A stretch of DNA of 64,000 nucleotides from Pseudeuparius sepicola (lineage: Eukaryota; Arthropoda; Insecta; Coleoptera; Anthribidae): assembly GCA_963920635.1 (NCBI GenBank), contig OY987307.1, forward strand, positions 15,391,735 through 15,455,734, read 5' to 3'. This document shows positions 14,501 to 26,500 of the stretch, piece by piece (the stretch's first letter is position 1; each line of letters opens with the position of its first letter). The translations under genes and the position numbers were made by a program. Below the pieces are notes generated by a model. The model was given only the letters and a program-made list of their open reading frames with translations, ran no database searches and was not told the origin of the DNA.

Positions 14501-17500
14501 CGGCTTCCACGGCCGACTCCGCTTTGTCTTTCCAAACAGGGAGGAGTGGGCCAAAGGGAATAGCGACCCCTATGGAGGGCTCGTCTGGTTCACAGACGGA
14601 TCCAAGATGGGGAAGGGAACGGGGGCCGGTGCCTTTTGTCAGGAACTGGCTAGGAGGTTGACTACCTCCCTCGGGGCGCACACCACCGTGTTCCAGGCGG
14701 AGGTGTTCGCCATCATGATGGGGGCAGAGGAATCGCTCAGGCTCAGAGTTACGAGCCAGAAGCTGACCTTCTGCTCTGACAGTAAAGCGGCTTTACAGGC
14801 GCTGAGAGCAAACCGTACCTGGTCCCCATTGGTGGAGGACTGTAGAACGAGTTTGCTCAGGCTGGTGGCCGAAGGAAACAGGGTCGTTCTATCGTGGGTG
14901 CCCGGTCACGCGGTCCTAGCGGGGAATGAGACTGCGGACCTACTGGCTAGAGAGGGATCCTTGGGAAGACCAGTGGGGCCAGAACCAATATTGGCGATTG
15001 CGCCACGGGTCGCAATTGGAGCCCTAGACAAATGGCTGGGAGCCTGAGTGTAGATGGTGTCTGGAGGATGAGGAGACCCTGTACCACTTGGTCACTGAGT
15101 GCCCTGCACTTGACAGGGTCAGATTTCAGTCCTTCGGCTCAGCCGACCTGAGCGTGGAGGATGTATATGGTCTCAGGGTGGGTGAGCTGCGGGCCTTCAT
15201 CAAGAGGGCCGGCATGCTGGCTGCCGTGTGACGGTGGCCTGTGGGGGCACAACGGGCCCACTGTGGCCTACGTGCCTGGCCGATCTAAGGCGGCCAACCC
15301 CTGCACAAGATAGATAGATAGTAATTAATCATATTGTTACAAACATAAGCATCATTATAAACATCATTCCGAGATTCTTTTTCTAGATAATCTTAAATTG
15401 TTTGAGTATTATTGTAGAATCTAACTTTAAAAGTGCAATTTTTAGGGTCAATATTGTTTTTAGATAGTAGAATGTCATTAAAGTTGATGAATGTCTACGG
15501 CACTTTTTGATTTAGTAATCAAATCAACTCTGGTAGCATCTGGGAACATCGGGTAAAGAAAAGCAGAACTGAAAGTATCAACTAATCCATTGATTTACAC
15601 TCTCCTCTCATTAGGTATACATAATATGTGTGGAGGTCACAGTGCACACCCAATTATTAATTACAGAACTGGTGGAGCACCAAGATAATGCAGAGTTTAC
15701 GAAGTAAACATTATGTTGTATAATAATAATAATGACAATAATAATTATTATTTTAGTTATAAAATTTGTTGAGAATTTTTTTTTGTGTTTTCGTGGCTTG
15801 TGTTTATAATACTTATAATAGAAGGACATATTCAAACGAAATATATGCAGCCAGCTGTCCACTATGATTCTGATGCAAAAATTTAATTCTGCCAGGAGCA
15901 CGGCTGGCTGCAATTAGACTTAAATTGCATAGAATAACGATATGGGGAATAAATTCAAAAGGGCATTAAAATCTCAAAAACAGTTAGAGATAGACTTGAG
16001 CTGCCCTTAGAAGAACACCGGGAAGCCATTATTAGATAGATGCACAGTAGAACATATTAGCTCCACCCCTTAGCAACCAGAGTATTTGCATGGCAACGAC
16101 GGGCATCACTGGCGTATCCCTATGCTAGCGATAAAAATGTTAATTAAAAACTATGTATTTTTCTATAAGAGGAACAGTATAGGTATAAATAAAAACACCC
16201 TCTCAAGGATTAATAAATTCTATTATTTTTATTCGCTATCAGACATTGGCAAGGGTGTTACATCTAAATCCGACCCTTCTGAATAGCTTTCAGTAGATGA
16301 ATCTGTATTTATAAGGAAGCTTAATTCATCGACTGCATCATCAAGTAAATGTTCTTTCTCGATTTTCAATGCTTCATAATTTTTTACGTTTTGGCAAATT
16401 TTGTTCCAATCATCCGCCGTAATTGCTGCAAATCTTTTTCTTGTAAGGTTTTCCACGTCAGCCAATTTGAATGTAACGTTTCTCGCTGCCACCCAATTTT
16501 TAACTAAAGTCCAGATTTTTTTCTATGGGGTTTAAGTCAGGATGATATGGTGGTAATCTTAAAACATTGTGGCCGTGTTGCTCCAAAAGGGAATCTAACT
16601 GGAACTTGAGGGGAAACCAGTATTTATTTTCTTGAATTTTTTTTTATAAAGTTCAACTTTGGTTAACTTTTCATTATAGTCAGTGTCCCTTGTATGAAGC
16701 CATTCAATCATTTCAGATTTGCGGTTTGCGGAAGTAACATTTTTTCCATAGTGACATTGTGGAATGAGTAGTAACTGGTTTTTCACCCACTTCGTAAAAT
16801 TATCGTAAAAAAATATGGCCTAATCAAAAACGCTAAATGACAAACCTGATTTAAATATTAGTAGGGCATCTGTAACAAAGCCTTGTTCTCCGCCAACATG
16901 CACAATAATAAGTCGCTGCCCCTTTGATATTGGTTTTTAAATTCTTTTTCATAATTGCCCTCTGACCAGCCTTTATCTTGAGTGTGGCCTGAGTGAATGT
17001 AAGTTTCATCGGTGTACACAATGTTTCGGCCTTCAGCCCAATATTTAATTATATGTTTTAGAAACTCTATTCTTTTCAAGCGGATATCATTTTTTTCCAT
17101 TAAGGCCTTCCGATTGTCGCTGGTTTTTCTCCATCTGTAAAACAGTATCCTAGGTATGAGCTAGGTGCTTGTGCCAACATTATTCAATTGAGTGTAAAAG
17201 CATGCATAAACTAGTTCTTTCTCCTTCAAAGCCCATTTGGATATCTTTCAGTTTTTGCAAAATACCTGAAATGTAAAAATTATTCAAAAAAAGCTATAAA
17301 TTAATACTTATTTTTTCTATACTTACATGCAATCGTAGGCCTTCTCTTCTCTACTATGAAAAAATTATAAATAATATTTCTTATTTCCCGAATTTGTTCA
17401 GGGTCGATATTCCCGAAAACAGGTTTTTTCGTTGCCGTTTTTTTCCTGGCCAAGAAAATGAAGTAGAGGGATTTTCGTCAACTTGTTCCCCTTCTGTTAT

Positions 17501-20500
17501 AATCCACCGATGATAGGCCGATCTTCCAATTCCAGTTGCAACCATTACTCGTTGCCTGAATAATATAAATAAATATAATTACACTAAACTTATATTATCT
17601 ACATTATAATATTATTTGTTATTTATGAATTTATGTTATTTTTTTCGTTGTATACTGAATCAATAATGTGTTTTGCATAACTTTCGTTTACATAGAAACA
17701 AAAAATGTAATTCTCTAGTGGAATTTGTAATCAGTTTGCAGCTTCTATTGGCATAAATTTTTTGACGTTATTAATGACTTCACGGCTTTGGCTTCTAAGA
17801 GGTCTCCCTCGAACACCAGTTTTTTTCGGAGACATTTTCTTATTATTACCACTAAACACTGGGTAGAAACTTCACTAGCAATACGCGCAGAGGTCGGTTA
17901 CCAAATGAAACATCCTATGTTATATTTCCATTTATAAAGTAGAAATCGATACAGTAGAATTTGACTGAAATCGTAAAAGTAGGGTAGGTCACTTAATCCG
18001 TCATAAATTATTTATACAAAGTTTACTCTGAAAATTACTAATTTCGCACGCCGCTGGGTCGGTTGGTACGTAAAATTCGGAGGCGGTTCTAACTCGGTTG
18101 GCGCTAGTCACGATGAAGTAGGGGTGTTCTTCTTAGAACGGCTCAACTTTATCAGAAAATTAATTTCTGTTTTCAATGGGAAATTTAATTGTCTACGTAA
18201 ACCAATCCTGTAAAATCTAAAAATTCAAAATTTTCATTAAAAAAAGTAATTTCTGGTAAAACCGAAAGTGATATTGAGAAAGCAGATTATTTGTTCCCAA
18301 CGGCACTACTTATATGTCTATATGCCGGACCACAGAGATCATTATACATAATATGTGTGGAGGTCACCGTGCAATCCCAATGGTTCATTACAGAACTGCA
18401 GAAACAAATTAAATTATTCTAAACTGTTAGCCTCACCCAAATGTCTTTTGCCGCCGCCCTCTAATGGAAGGAAGTTGTAGCCCACGATGGAGCACCAAGA
18501 GATGCAGAATGATTTTGCACAATTTTAGTACACAACTTGAGTTAATTCCAAATTCTCGTAATAGGGGGCAAATCCTAGCGACACCTCGCATCAGAAATTA
18601 TTATTTGTTAGTCATATATTGCCAATTAATAAGAAATCTTATACAATATTATAATTACTGACTGAGAATTTTAGTTGAATTACAAAACTATAATCTTACT
18701 GCAATGCGTTTATTATTGTGCGTCTGTCTTCACCAATTTCTTGAATATCACTTTTCCATCTCTCACACAATGTAACATTTTCCTTCTTCAAGTGTGAAAT
18801 TTCCTTTAAGTGTTTTACTCGCTCTTGCTTCATTTGAATGTAGTCTGCCTTCATTTTGTTTATAGTTTCTTGCAAATAAACTCTTCTATCGTTCACCTTC
18901 AAACAAATTTGTTCTGTGGTTATATTTCGTACAAAGTATGCCACATTATTTGTATAAAACTTAATGCATAACTTGCTGATAATAGGATATTGTACAGGGT
19001 GGTTCATTTATTATGGGAAATGCGATTTTCTCATAAACGACTGGAGGAAAATTTGTTCTTCAAAAGTATGTTGTTTTGGCAAACATTATCTCAAAGATAA
19101 AGGAGACATTTATCAAAATCCGAAGCTGACACTAGGCTTCGTAACACCACGAAATTCTTTTTCTCAGAACCACACCTTTTTTATTGCCTATTTTAAAAGG
19201 TTCCTAAATTCTAAGTATTTATTCTTAAATAATTTATTTTCTATACCCCACTGTTAAAAAGTTAGGTTTTTCAAATTATTTTCCTTAATTTGCTACTAAC
19301 CCCTTATAAAGTAGGTCTTTCTATTGGTTCTGTGAAATCAAAAAGGCAAAGAAAAACAAAGTGCAATAACTAGCATCAATTATAAACTATACCTACATTT
19401 ATTAAATTAGACGAACAAGTACCTATGTTAAAGAAAACAAACTTGAAATGTGAAACTTGAGATGTTGGAGCCCGTGAGTTTTAAGGAGATATCTTTTTTA
19501 TGACTGTTGTTCAATTTTAATATGCTAAGGATGAAAGTGAGCATGGGAGCCACTTACACTTGCCCTTTTAGTATATTACAGTGTGTCGCGAAATTAGCGA
19601 TAAACAACAAAGTTATGTTTTTTAAATGTAATGGTTCTCTTTTTTTTATATACTGACCTTTAAGAGAGAATTTGACTGTTTTTTATTTTTAAGATTGGTT
19701 GAGGCGTTGCCAAGTTATTACATATTTCCTATAATTTCATACATTTGGAAAATCAGCGATATTTCTGTTTCTGCTAAATTCTGCTGTTAGTTATGTGAGG
19801 ATAACTACCAGTACCCCCTATAATATGCAAAAGTTGAATTTAGCTATACAGGGTGTTCAATCACGATCGTCATTTTTTTTACTTTATTATTTTTGTGTAT
19901 TATTATAAAGTGCCCTATATGACTTCAGAAGATACTGGTAGTTATCCTCACATAACTCAATTTTGGAAAGAAATGGGGAATATCACTGATTTTCCAAATT
20001 TCTGCAATTATAGGAAATATCTAATAAGTTGGCAATGCCGCAACCGATCTCCAAAATAAAAAAGCAGGCCAATTTTCTCTTAAAGGTGTGTAATGTGGTA
20101 TATAAAAAAGAGGGCCATTTCATTAAAAAAAAAAACATAACTAGTATATTTCGCTAATTTCGTGACACTCTATACATATGTATATACCAAAACTTAAAAA
20201 ATAGGAAGTTCATATAGGCATATAGATTAATTTAATATATGTATTTAACGATACATTTGTCTTAAAAATTGCCTAAATGGTTATAGTCCAGAGTTTTTTT
20301 TTACTATACCGAAAAGACTGGCTGGTATAATTTAAAATGGCAGCCAAAAACCAAAATTGCAAAAGGGTCTTCCATGCTTAATTTCATCCTTAGCATGTTA
20401 AAAATGAATAACATTTATAAAAAAAAGAGGTCCCCCATTAAAAACTCACAGATCGACCAGACCATAATAAAACACAAAGTAAAACACTTTCCTACTCCTT

Positions 20501-23500
20501 TTTTTCGCCACCGTCTCACAAACAAAAAAAAATGGTAGGGCACGAAAATTCAAATATTGTTTCCTGCTTGTCTTTGAGCTGTCAGTTATTTTCTAGACTA
20601 GAAAAAAATAATTTTACTATGGGGTGTCTTTCTTCATAGTCTTCTTGCTGCCAAAGAATTTTCCCAGCCTCTCCATACACTAGCAATATATCAACTTTCT
20701 TATTGTGTGTAAACATTTTTTAGCTTACTGTTTTTAAACAATAAATAAGCTACGATAAAATCACCTGCAAGTAACTGAAGTCAATAACTAACAATTCTAG
20801 TCTAGAAAATAACTAAGGATAGACTTTTGTACCTGTAAATATAAATCAAGAGGGATGTTTTTGTAGCATACCAGGTAAAGGATAATTAGTTGAAAAAATG
20901 CACTTCAATCGCGATTTGAACCCAGGACTCCTACTGGGGCCGTTAGGTACTTTGAACCAACTAAGTTACTGGAGCATATGGATTTCATCGGCTAGGTGAT
21001 ATTAATCCAACTGACTATTATAGTAAGTAGCGGTGAGATGTATGAGACTCCGGCATCCTCTTCACTAGAAGAGGTTAGAGGGTGTAGGATAACCATTTAC
21101 TATTGTTGTTATTTGAACTTCCTATTTGTTCTTGAACCCACAATATGACATAGCGACTTTAACCCTTTCGCGACCATCGCCGTATATATACGATAGAAGG
21201 AAGCGTGCCACCGCACCCACTGCCGTATATATACGTTCAGTTCTAGAATCGTCTAGACAACCGATGTTATATATATGCGACAGTATTTTTTTTTTGCCAT
21301 GCCTGCACACCCACTGCCGTAAATATCCAACACCATTAACGTGCATCTAGACCCAGTGCCTTATATATCCGGAACTGATACAAAGCCTCCACACCCAACG
21401 CCATATTAATACGTCATTTAGCCAGCGCCTCTAGCGGATGAAACCCTTACTCTCGCTGCGCTGCTGGAATTTCATAAGTCGTGTTTCTATCCTATTCTGT
21501 TGTTGAGCAGTGCACAAGTGTGGAGTTTCTTTGTTAAAAATATATGAATTGTTCAAAAAGATACAAACGAATATAAAAATTTATATTTAAAGAGTATCAG
21601 CTGCACTTTTCTGCATTTTTTTATGCCTGACGTATATATATGATGGTGGGTCTGTAGCCATGTAAATTGGCTGGGAATGGTGACACTAAACATTTGAAGC
21701 GGGTCGGTAGCGAAAGGGTTAATACAAGTATTGGAGTGGAAATTCTAACCTACAATGTCAAACCAAGATAAATAAATAAACGATGGATTTTTGTATCTGT
21801 AAATAAATCAAGAGGTATGTTGTAGTTACATAGCAGGTAAAGGATAATTCGTCGAGGTGTATTTCGATCTGTCGGAGGCCTTTGACTGGATGGACCACGG
21901 ACTCCTGATACAGAGCCTCAATGAGCTTGGGTTCAGAGGTGTAGCAGGGTCCCTAATAGAATCATCCTGATGGAATGAAGACAGGTTGTTATGGTAACAA
22001 AAGATGGGAAAAAACTATGCTTCAGAGGGAAGTGCCGCAGAGATCTATTTTGGGTCCTATGTTGTTTCTAGGTTCACGATTGAGCTTCCAAATTTAAAAT
22101 CCGTAGTGACATTAATAAATAAAATATACAGGGCGACTCAGTTTCAGTTCTCAACCTGGGGATCTCAGAAACCGTAACAGAAAGTTGGTGAAAGTTGCGC
22201 CTTTGGATGCCCAACAATATGGTATTGCGAAAGTTAAAATATTTTCATGGGTTGCTGAGATATTTAAGAAAAAACAATTTTCTGAAAATGAGATTTTTTT
22301 CTGGGGCCATTTACAAAAATATTGGAAAACAAATTAAACGTTCTAGTTGCAACTTTTTATCATATTTTCAGATTTTCGGGCTGACATTTCGTTTTTGAAA
22401 ACAATTTTTTTTTTAATATTAACCCCTGGTCTTTATTAACATTCCTGAATAACGCTGATAGTTCCAATGAAACATATTGTGTTTTTAAAAACCTCTGTCG
22501 CCTTGCCAGAGGAGCCCCAAAACGTGATACCATAATTTTTAAATGATTGTATACATCCTTAATGAAAAGAGCGAAGGCTCTGTAAATACAGGGTGGACCC
22601 AGATGGACTATACGATAGGTGTAAGACAAACAAATTTCGAGTTGAAACTTGGGTTTTGGGGGATCAGCCTTGCTTGATTAGAAAGTGATTTGCACGGTAT
22701 TTTTATATTTTAAAAACCAAGCAGGCCTTGACAGGGGCAATTTATTCATTTTCAGTTGAGGTATACTACCTTTTCCACAAGATATCGAAAAATTTTATTA
22801 AAAAAAGTTGTTCAGAATGCAACTCCAAATCACCGTAGCAAATTATAAAACAATCGGCACATTTTGATTTTTTTTTAAATCAAGTACATTTATCGGAAAA
22901 TTTTATCAGAAAAAAATTTTCAGAATGCAAATTTAAGACCCTGTACTAAATTTCAAAACAATCGGCATACTTTGATTTTTTGCCAAAAAGTAAAGTTGAA
23001 ATTAAAAAAAAATCAAAGTCTGCCGATTGTTTTAAAATTTGGTACAGGGACTTAAATTTTCATTCTCGACAACTTTTTCCAATAAAATGTTTCGATATTT
23101 CTTAAGGAAAATGTAGTTTACCTGAACTGGAAACGAATAAATTGCCCCTGTCAAGGCCTGCTTAATTTTTAAAATATAATAATATGGTGCAAATTAGTTT
23201 CTAATCAAGCAAGGCTGATCCCCCAAAGGTCAAGTTTCAACTCGAAAATTGTTTGTCTTTTACACCTATTGTATAGTCGATCTGGGTCCACCCTGTGTAA
23301 GGTATTCTCTACAATTGCTATTCAACCTGCCGACCAAGCTATGGATATGGCACTCCCAGCTTAGAGTAGAGTCCAGCCACATTCTTAAAAATGTTATATT
23401 GTCCAAACAAGGGATAGATTTACCGTTTAAATGTATGTATATGGAACCATCCAACTTCAGCTTTGCGAACTAAAGTAGCCCAGTCTTTTCGCCATTCAGT

Positions 23501-26500
23501 GACAAAGAGGCACTTTGGATAGGCACTCAAAACAATTACTGATGTATCATCAGCATATTGGCAGACCAGCCCCTACCCGAGCACCCCACAGCTCTACAGC
23601 ATCAGTTAGGTTCTATTAATTTTCGATTTCTAAAAGTAGCATATAAACTCCTGGACAAAATTAATGCACCACTCATATTTTTCTGGGTATTTTTATATTT
23701 TTCTTTTTTTTTTCTCGAGAAGTAGGCCATGGACCTTGTTTGACAGTGACAGTTGTTATTTAAGCTAACTATAGCATCACATAACCTATAAACTGGTTGG
23801 TCCTGCCGGACCTCCTAGGTGTTTATAGTCGCACTCGCTTCTCAAAAAATGTAGTATGTATGTAACAGCTAGCAGGCGCAGTTTTCGATATTTAAAGCCC
23901 AAATTTCGCCTGGGGCCGCAAAAAAAAATGCCACATCGCTATTAAAGTGCACCTGAAGCAGAAAAGCCGTTCCGCCGTTTGAGCCATTTTCCGATTTGGA
24001 ACGCGTCGGGGAGGGACTCGAATTTGGCGCGCCATGCCGATCAAGTAAAAGTAAAGTCCCTATACTAAAATCGAGCAACTCTGTAAACAAGCGCATGTGC
24101 GTTGAGATATAATTCGCCAGAGTCGCACTGATGCACGACCTTTCCTATCCTATCCTATCCAGTGCAGGGGGTGGCCGCCTTAAATCGGCCCGGCACGTAG
24201 GCCAGCATCACACGGCGGCCAGCAAGCCAGCCCTCTTAATGAAGGCCCGCAGCTCACCCACCATACACATCCTCTGCGCTCAGCTTAGCTGAGCCGAAGG
24301 ACTCGAATCTCACCCTGTCAAGTGCAGGGCATTCAGTGACCAAGTGATGCGGTGTCTCCTCATCCTCCAGACTGCACTCAGACTCCCCTCCCACCCTTAT
24401 AAGGTGCAGGTGGCGAGCCAGGCAGCAGTGCCCAGTGAGGACCCTCACCACTCCCCTCAACTATGTCCTAGGCAGACGCAGCAGCTCTCTAGACAGAACG
24501 GACGACGGCCCAGAATCATGAGCCCAGTCTGCCTCATCCCCGGAGCTATGCGCCACTCCTCGACGAACCTGCCATGCAGCCATTCGTCCAGGGCTCCAAT
24601 TGCGACCCGTGGTGCAATCCCCAATATTGGTTCTGGCTCCACCGGTCTTCTCATGGATCCCTCTCTAGCCAGTAGGTCCGCAGTCTCATTCCCCGCTATG
24701 CCCGCGTGACCTTCGGCTACCAATCTGAGCAAACTCGTTCTACAGTCATGCACCAATGGGGACCAAGTACGGTTAGCTCAGTGCCAGCAACGCCGCTTTG
24801 CTGTCAGAGCAGGTCAGCCTCCGGCCCCTGATTCTGAGCCTGAGCGATTCCTCTGCTCCCATCATGATGGCGAACACCTCCACCTGAAACATGGTGGTGT
24901 GCTCCCTGAGGGAGATGGTCAGCCTCCTGGCCAGTCCCTGACAAAAGGCCCTGGCCCCCGTACCATTCCCCATTTTGGATCTGTCTGTATACCAGACGAG
25001 CCCACCTTGGGCGTCACTATTCCTTTCGGCCCATCCCTCCCTGTCTGGAAAGACAAAGTGAAGTCGGCCATGGAAGCCGATGGAAGGAGAGTTATAGTCC
25101 TAAGGCGGTGACAATCATTTCGCGACTATAAGGTTGTTGCGGGGGTTCCTTGGCACCATCACCACCAACTCTTTTCCTTGGACATCATTCCCGAGTCGAG
25201 ATACGATTAAAAAAAATGATATCACGCCATTTTCATTATTTTTTGGCCAAGTCCTATGGCAGTGACAATCATTTCGCAACTATGGGGGTGTTTCGGGGGT
25301 GCCTTGGAACCATCCTCACCAACTCTTCCTCGGACATCATTCCTGAGTCGAGATGCGATTTAAAAAAAAACTATAACTCACAGTTTTCATTATTTTTTTG
25401 CCAAGTCCTATGGCGGTGACAATCATTTCGCAACTATGGGGGTGTTGCAGGGGTGCCCTGAAACCATCCCTACCAGCTCTTTTCCTTGGACAACTTTCCC
25501 AAGTCGAGATGTGATTTTTTTTAAATGAGCTATAACTCGGGGTTTTAAGGGGTGACATTCATTTCGCGACTATAAGGTCGTTGCGGGCATTCCTTGGAAC
25601 CATCCCCACCAACTCTTTTCCTTGGACATCATTCCCGAGTCGAGATGCCATTTAAAAAATGATATCTCGCCATTTTCATTATTCTTCCTTGGACATACAT
25701 CATTCCCGAGTCGAGATGCAATTTTTAAAAAATATATATAATTCACCTTTGCCTTCTCAATTAGACGTCAGACTATCGCAAGACAAGAATATTTCTTGAA
25801 CCATCCAACGTTTATATGTAAGTACCTATACTAAAATCAAATAACTCTGATGCCTGGCGTAAATAAAAACACATGTTCGATGGCGTAAAAATAGGTGGTC
25901 AACAGGCCATAAAATATAACCCGACTCGAAGCGGGCCTGGCAACAGGGATGTATACTAGATCGCAAGTGTACTTATGTGATTTTATCTTGTCTAAAATTC
26001 GGCGAATATCTCAACACACGTGATCTTGTTTACATCAGGCATCAGAGTTATTTGATTTTAGTATAGTTGAGATTAATAGAAAACCGTGGATGTGGATGGC
26101 GTTGAATTTGTACACTGTTGCCAAATGTTTCGCCATGGCCAGTATTTTAAAAACCGTGGATAAAAACCATGGATGTCTTCACAACAGTTAGACATTCTTG
26201 TCATAGAACCACAAAAGAAATAAAAAACCGACTCTATAAATTCACTCTAGTACATAAAAAATACTGAAACATTTTGTAAAGTATTATTTTTTTTATTTTC
26301 TCCCGTATTCGGCCCACATAATAAGTTATGGTTATGCTCTCGAATGCCTATAGTTTTTGAAGTTAGTTTCAACAGCTGATGAGCCAAATTTTAATGAGAT
26401 ATTGACCTTAACTCTGCAGTGTATATAGTGGATAACAGAAATAATTAATTATCCCTGCCTCACAATGATCGACAATGAAAATTACATTGTTGTCCACTGT

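Larger units (their letters stand above)
14053..15316 (+). mobile_element. 5'-truncated I-like non-LTR retrotransposon with RNase H, TAGA tail
   Basis: GC-rich relative to its surroundings. It starts inside the RT thumb region and ends CTGCACAAGATAGATAGATA, flanked by a 12-base direct duplication GATAGTAATTAA (14041-14052 and 15317-15328), part of which may merge with the tail. A frameshift near 14333 separates the RT-end frame from the RNase H frame. Compared with the copy at 24143-25089 it lacks roughly 200 bases near 15046. Presence of RNase H places it in the I group of non-LTR elements. Confidence 0.8.
13270..15600 (-). pseudogene. old non-LTR retrotransposon remnant, antisense, interrupted
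   Basis: On the minus strand, with many stops and frame changes, there are readable blocks. Near 13560-13270: ATGPDNFS, FASFPNYLK, LYKKGDPKYKFRSVTLLS and LYQHGLR, the typical order of an early RT domain. Near 13930-13900: KAGNDRYKYLYRKVIS. Near 15400-15340: a piece before the RT. It therefore spans the linker and RT of an ancient LINE. The I-like element 14053-15316 is inserted within it. Confidence 0.55.
20816..21855. repeat. 80-bp direct repeats flanking 0.9 kb
   Basis: 20816-20898 and 21780-21855 share TTTTGTA.CTGTAAAT, AAATCAAGAGG.ATGT and CAGGTAAAGGATAATT. Between them lie a tRNA-like SINE head and a piggyBac-like MITE. They could be remnants of one family copied twice, or terminal repeats of a larger element. 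Confidence 0.45.

Noticed and set aside
21122..21350. Two 74-residue frames on opposite strands
   Set aside because: Both are products of the palindromic CGTATATATACG repeats in the piggyBac-like MITE.
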